Shown here: piece by piece, positions 59,242-64,000 of the stretch
Numbering within the stretch: the first letter of the stretch is position 1
Layout: every line of letters begins with the position of its first letter
DNA from: Gracilaria gracilis
Lineage: Eukaryota > Rhodophyta > Florideophyceae > Gracilariales > Gracilariaceae
DNA length: 64,000 nt
Assembly (NCBI GenBank): GCA_030374805.1
Contig: JARGSG010000254.1
Coordinates: 124,001 to 188,000 of the forward strand
Direction: 5' to 3'
Program-made: the position numbers and the translations under genes
The notes under the pieces: generated by a model
What the model saw: only the letters and a program-made list of their open reading frames with translations
Told to the model about the DNA's origin: nothing
The model's database searches: none

Positions 59242-59417
59242 TGTCATCACGCACCACTTCTCCCCGACGACTTCACCGCTCCCTCAAACTGCGCCGGCCT
59301 TCCATCCCGCGTCATCACACACACCGATGCAACGTGTACACTGCGTCGATAAGCCAATAAAGAACGGCCGACGGCGACCTCGACTCCAACCGTCGGCCTC
59401 ATCGCTCTGGCATATGA
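59242..59417 (+). repeat. 3' LTR of copia B
   Basis: It starts TGTCATCAC after the purine tract and ends GCTCTGGCATATGA before the target duplication CACAG. It contains AATAAA near 59,357, a possible polyadenylation signal. Confidence 0.85.
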
Positions 59418-59422
59418 CACAG

Positions 59423-60660
59423 TAAAAATGCGCAGCTACGTCGGCGCCATGTAGTGTCTTGCAGAGTCAAGTCGGGCGGCGTCGTGGAGCGCCTGGAGAG
59501 TTCCACGATACGACACGAAACGCAGTGCCGCCTTGCGTCCTCGTCGTTGCCTTCGAAACTTGTGTGCTCAACGCTTGTGGAGAGTGGCTTTTCTCCTCCT
59601 CCCCGAGCTTGAGTGCCCCACGATTGCTTGTAATATCGTTTTCGTTTTGTTCCCGAACCCACTTTGGCTTGCGTTTTGCTCTCACCTCTAATCACTGATC
59701 GCCGTTGTTCAATTGCTCTTGCACTGCTTTTCGCTTTCTGTCGTTGCCGTACGTGCCTTCATCAGCCACGCTTTACCGTCTCTCGCATCTGTCTTGGGTT
59801 GCTTCTCATCTTGCTTGTGATCAGCTTTTTTTGCTGCTCCATCCTTTCGTTTCAAGCGTGCTCGTGTGCAAGCAAGCTTGCTTTGCTTGCTGCTCCTTGA
59901 TTGCTCTGTTGTTCCGAACTTATTTGACTTGTTGTGCCCGCGCTTGATATACACCCAACGTGCTGGTGTTACGTAAATCAACGTCGCGCACCACATGATA
60001 TCGTCTTACATTCTGTTGGAGTTGCCTAAACGCCTACAGCGTTTTCTGCATACCAGACGCCACCACTTGCTCACTGCCACCGCTAACCCGTCTCAAGAGC
60101 TGCAGCACAGCTCGTGACAGACCGCAGCTCATTCGTAGTGCGTCTGCAACAGCAGGCGAGTAACACTGGCACATGTTGCTTGCAACAACAGGCTCGACAG
60201 CCACGTCTGAAAAGCGCGGCGACGAGGCGCCATTGGAGCTCGTACTCACCGAGGCAAAAATGAGCCGGCGGGAACGCGTCCGGTGTCGATGTACTCTTCA
60301 GCGCGCTGGGTTTGATGAGCGTGTTGGCTTCGCTCCGTCGTTCAAGGGATTGTTGTATCGCTTTGGATGGTGCGCGCGGTATGAGTGATGTTGTTGACGG
60401 GTTGGACAGTCTCAGTATCAACAGGGGTTGACACTCATCTCGATGCGTAAGGCGCGACAGCTCATTGTTGGCTGTCCAAGAGCTATTGTGTGCCGAGTAA
60501 GGTGCAGCGTGCGTCTTGTTTCAAAGCTGTAACAGTGTTGTGACTTTTTGGCAATTCGTTTCTACTGTTCCGCAGGAAATGTCATGAACGGAAACCACCA
60601 AACTATTTCAATTCTTACAAGACGTTAGCTGAAGCAGTTGAAGTGGGGCACTGCAAGTAG
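59423..60660. other. Flank between copia B and copia C, no gene recognised
   Basis: The locus interrupted by copia B resumes here. Frames such as 59,664-59,947 are Leu/Cys-rich and not convincing. Part of this stretch may be the 3' LTR of copia C, but I could not find a second copy inside the window to define it. Confidence 0.35.
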
Positions 60661-60682
60661 GCAATCGTGCTCGAGTCAGCCA

Positions 60683-63600
60683 TCACATGCACAATTCGGC
60701 AAAGGTATGGCGACGACTTTGTGATCGCCGGCGAACCAATCTGGAACGGCGTGCTATCAATGCTGCTGCCCAAAGGCCACAATCTGACAGAATCAATGAT
60801 CCGTGCCACGCAGGAGCTGCTTGGAAATCAAACGGTCCCATGCAAAAATATGTGTAATAGTCGAGTCGCACAAGACCTCGTTCGACCGCATCCTTCACCA
60901 GATGGTACTTGACCTCTATGTGTTTGGTACGCTCGTTGAGTACTTCATCTCTCGCAAGTCTGATCATGCCCTGGTTGCCCCCAAATATGTCAACGCATCT
61001 TTCTGAATCTCCAAGTAGTTCGTTCATCAGTCTTCTTAACCAGATTCCCTCCCGAACTGCGTAGGACATCGCGACAAATTCCGCTTCCAAGGTAGACTAC
61101 ATAACTATTGTCTGCTTCTTGCTTCGCCAGGATATCGGGCCACCACCGAATGTAAACACAAACGTACTCGTAGACCTCCTATCGGCCCGATCACATGCAA
61201 AGTCTGCATCAGATGTCCCTTCCAACACCGCTTGGTTCCCTGAACGATATTATATCGCAGAACGTCTCGTTATGTAGAGGTACTTCAGGACCTTCTTCGC
61301 TGCATTCCAGTGTCCACCAGTATGCTTAGTCATAAAAGGTGCCAAGTAGGCTACTGATAAAGATATCCCGATGGAACGTGTTGCATAGGTGCATCAGGGA
61401 TCCTACTAAGACGCGGAATGGGGTCTTATGTGCGAGATCGTCTCGACTTTTCCGGAACATCGTGCTCTGCAGTGGGACATATACGTTGGTAGCTGTGTTC
61501 ACGCGAAATTGTTCAGCCCGACGTTCAATCATGGGCATATTATTCACGCGCAGTGTCCTGCGATCCTCAATACGCTCGATGATCATTCCGAGGAGCTTCC
61601 GCGGCTCCTGATACACTGTAATCTGAACATGAATTATGTAGCTTCTGCACAAATGCTTGTAGATCTTCCTTGCCTCATCCCAAAACCAGACCGTCATCCA
61701 CGTACACTAAGACCAAAACACGATAGTGTCCAGTATCATAAAAGAAAAGCCCAGGATCGTTCTCTGATAGCTGGCATCCCAACTCGCGCATAATGCTTTT
61801 GAACTTTCTCCGCCATGCTCTCGCTGCTTGGCGTATGCTGTAAATGGCTTTGCTAAGTTCGTAGACATAACTGTGTTTCTTCTGATCTGTGGAGCCTTCG
61901 TGTTGGCACATGTAGAAATTTTCTGGAAGATCTCCATACAGGAACGCTGTTCGTACATCGAACTGTATGACTTCAAATCCATGGGCTGCCATAACGGATA
62001 GCACAGTTCTTACTGTGCTCCACTTCACCACCGGTGCGAACAGCTCTGTGTAATCTATTCCGGCTCGTTGGGTAAAGCCGCGCGCTACAAGACGTGCAGG
62101 GTAGCGCTCCACTCTTCCCTTTTCGTCACGCTTCTTTAAGAACAGCCATCTATTGGCGACCGGTTTGCAGTTTGGCGGGCGCGCGACTAATTCCCAAACC
62201 GATTGCTCGTTCATGTCGTTGATTTCTCCTTGCATCGCAGCCTTCCACTCTAATGCTTCTTTCCCAGTCAATGCTTCAGTTACATTCAAAGGGTTATCAT
62301 AGTCGTCATTGCCGATTACATTGACTTTTGGCATTGCCAGTACTATGTCTGGAGTAAAGCGCTGTGGCTGCTGACGCATTCTTGCTGAACGTCGCGACGC
62401 GGGACGGTAATGAGTTACGACCTCAGGGTCGTAGGTGTACTCTCCATGCGCGTCTACGTAGATCAAATCATCATCTTCGTCCTTCTCCAAGATATCCTCA
62501 GTCATGATTTTATTCTACTTCCATATGATCATTCTTCATATCCACATGCTTCTCTTCATCTGCCATAACATCAGCTTCTCCTGGGCTCTCAGATAGGTCC
62601 ACTTCGCCTGTAGGCGATGTGTTAACGGCCTTGGGCCATCCGATAACCTCTTCGTTGAAGGTCACATCCTTGGAGACGATCATTTTGTTCCCATCTGAGA
62701 CAAACACCCCGTAGCAGGCTCCCCGCTCGTAACCAATAAGAATTCCCTGAATGATACGATTCTTGTACTTAGAGCTCTGCTCGCAACGCTCTTTTGGGAT
62801 ATGTACGTAGTACAGAGCGCCAAAGGTGCGTAGGTGTGAAATATCTGGCTTCCTGCCTGTGAAGGCCTCAAAGGGTGTCATGTCTCTCTCGGCTTCCCTA
62901 CGGACGAACGTTCGGTTCCTGAGATAGTTTGCAGTCTTAACTTCCTCACCCTACAGTTGGCTGCTGCGCAGGGTGCCTTAAAGTGGTCACGACATCGTTA
63001 TCGCCTCGTCGTTCAACGTGCGGTTCTGGGGTTCCACTTTGCCATTAGATTCCGGGCTGTACGCAGGAGATGGTTCCAGATGTACTTCACGTATTCTCAG
63101 CCAAGTAGACATGTCATCAGAGAGATACTCGCCTGCATTATCGTAGCGAATCCTCTTCAGCTTTTTCCCGGTTTGTTTCTCGAACAATGCGATCATTTCC
63201 TTCACCCTACTGTCAACCTGGCTTCTGTTCTAGAGCATCCTAACGCCTGACATTCCACTCTTGTCATCGTACAGGGACACGAAGTACTTGGATCTAGACA
63301 GTGTCTGAACATCTACTGCTCCTAACACGTCTGTGTGAACGAGTTCCATTACTCCTGTTGCAGCCAGTACCGTTAGTGGTCAGCGTGGTGTTCTCGTGGA
63401 TTTTCCCTCCACGCATGGTTCGCAGTGCCCTAGGGTACTTAATTTCTGCTTGGAGACACCTTTGACAATGTTCAAAGTCTTCCGAAGATAGTCAAGACTC
63501 GTATGTCCAAACCGTTTGTGCCAGAGAACGGTAAACTGTTGACGGCCATGCAGTGATGTACTCGTGTTCGCAGCTTTAGGGTAAACACCCAGCTCATACA

Positions 63601-64000
63601 GTCTTTCACTAAGTTCCATACCCAAGGTCAGAAGCTCTGTAATGCACTGATTTACTATCAATGCACTGCCATTCCCTTCCGCATTTCTCATAAAGACTGC
63701 CGTATATCCTTTGCGCCGGATTGCGCTCACCGACATGAAGCCACACATGAGCCCTGGGACATACAATACATCGTGAAGGTATACCTTTGTGAGCTTTCCC
63801 AGCTCATTAAGTACCCAACATTGCGCCCTTCCTTCACCGGCCATCATGATCTTCGTACCATCACCAACTGACACGCTTGCCTTTGCAGAAGACTGCAGTG
63901 CTGACACGAAGTATTCCTTATTGTTGGTCATGTGCCTGGAAGCACCAGAGTCAACCTACCAGCTTTGTTCTTGCACTTTCCGCACTCTGTGGTTCGCCAC
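60683..64000 (-). mobile_element. Ty1/copia retrotransposon C, cut by the right window edge
   Basis: Minus-strand segments in order from the right edge are protease (VDSGASRHMTNN near 63,940), GAG-pre-integrase (LWHKRFGHTSLDYLRK), integrase (IRYDNAGEYLSDD, PAYSPESNGKVE, MTPFEAFTGRKPDISHLRTF), reverse transcriptase (VWELVARPPNCKPVANRW, FDVRTAFLYGDL, VLVYVDDGLVLG) and RNase H (EAEFVAMSYAVREGIWL). The sequence differs from A and B, so it is a third family. It is broken in several places. Gag and the 5' LTR lie outside the window. Confidence 0.9.

Larger units (their letters stand above)
48491..59417 (+). mobile_element. Ty1/copia retrotransposon B, split by a nested copia
   Basis: The 3' LTR is at 59,242-59,417 (TGTCATCAC...CATATGA), preceded by a purine tract AGAGGGG. 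The 5' LTR begins at 48,491 (TGTCATCACCC), is interrupted at 48,568 by element A, and ends at 55,035 (GGCATATCA). The element is flanked by a 5-bp target duplication CACAG (48,486-48,490 and 59,418-59,422). Internal parts in order are gag with a Gly/Arg-rich segment (55,197 to about 56,090), protease (IDSGAHPS near 56,119), integrase remnants (56.87-57.3 kb), reverse transcriptase (57.7-58.35 kb) and RNase H (TCEAEYVAATSA, DIMTKPLK, up to 59,220). It is broken in several places. The 5' LTR copy is shorter than the 3' copy. Confidence 0.9.

Noticed and set aside
1-64000. CRISPR array
   Set aside because: No regularly spaced short direct repeats were found. The hairpin repeats at 31.4-32.5 kb are palindromic and irregularly spaced.

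Overview
The window is nuclear DNA of a transposon-rich eukaryote. The evidence is intron-poor transposon genes of eukaryotic families (hAT, pogo, Plavaka, Ty1/copia, Ty3/gypsy) around a few host-type genes of organellar or bacterial descent: a GatA pseudogene, ribosomal protein bL17 and a SurE fragment. A compact algal or protist genome fits best. I would guess a red alga, with an oomycete-like lineage as the alternative, but the sequence alone does not settle it. I see no CRISPR array, operon or bacterial promoter.

Layout. 0.6-3.0 kb: decayed hAT transposase. 5.0-5.5 kb: a 264-bp unit in tandem. 5.8-6.15 kb: a nearly perfect palindromic MITE. 7.3-12.5 kb: a pogo DDE fragment, then a decayed Plavaka element with its companion gene fragment, convergent transposase and triplet-repeat leader. 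14.0-15.5 kb: GatA pseudogene. 17.2-17.8 kb: zinc-finger gene remnant. 21.1-23.0 kb: second truncated Plavaka copy. 23.0-24.5 kb: gypsy fossil. 24,528-42,772: an 18.2-kb element. 42.8-47.3 kb: an open coding-like stretch, bL17, a SurE fragment and an unknown ORF. 48.5-59.4 kb: a copia element whose 5' LTR holds a second copia in the opposite orientation. 60.7 kb to the end: a third copia, cut by the window edge.

The standout is the 18.2-kb element. A 26-bp terminal inverted repeat with one mismatch bounds it, and an AACTAGCA motif recurs near both ends. It carries an intact Plavaka-type transposase (1,064 aa) and five further genes: a coiled-coil protein, a Rossmann NAD(P)-binding protein, a giant gene joining a ParB-like domain to a 2-oxoglutarate/Fe(II) oxygenase-like domain, a giant gene joining a bacterial-type beta-class DNA amino-methyltransferase to a SET domain, and a basic companion gene convergent with the transposase. 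The two chromatin-enzyme genes diverge from a 1.7-kb region holding a set of hairpins and a larger inverted repeat. The palindromic MITE at 5.8 kb has matching ends and the same subterminal motif, so it looks like a non-autonomous relative. My reading, which is inference, is a DNA transposon that brings its own writers and possible eraser of DNA and histone methylation. In this copy the transposase and the Rossmann gene are open, while the other four genes have scattered stops or frame changes.
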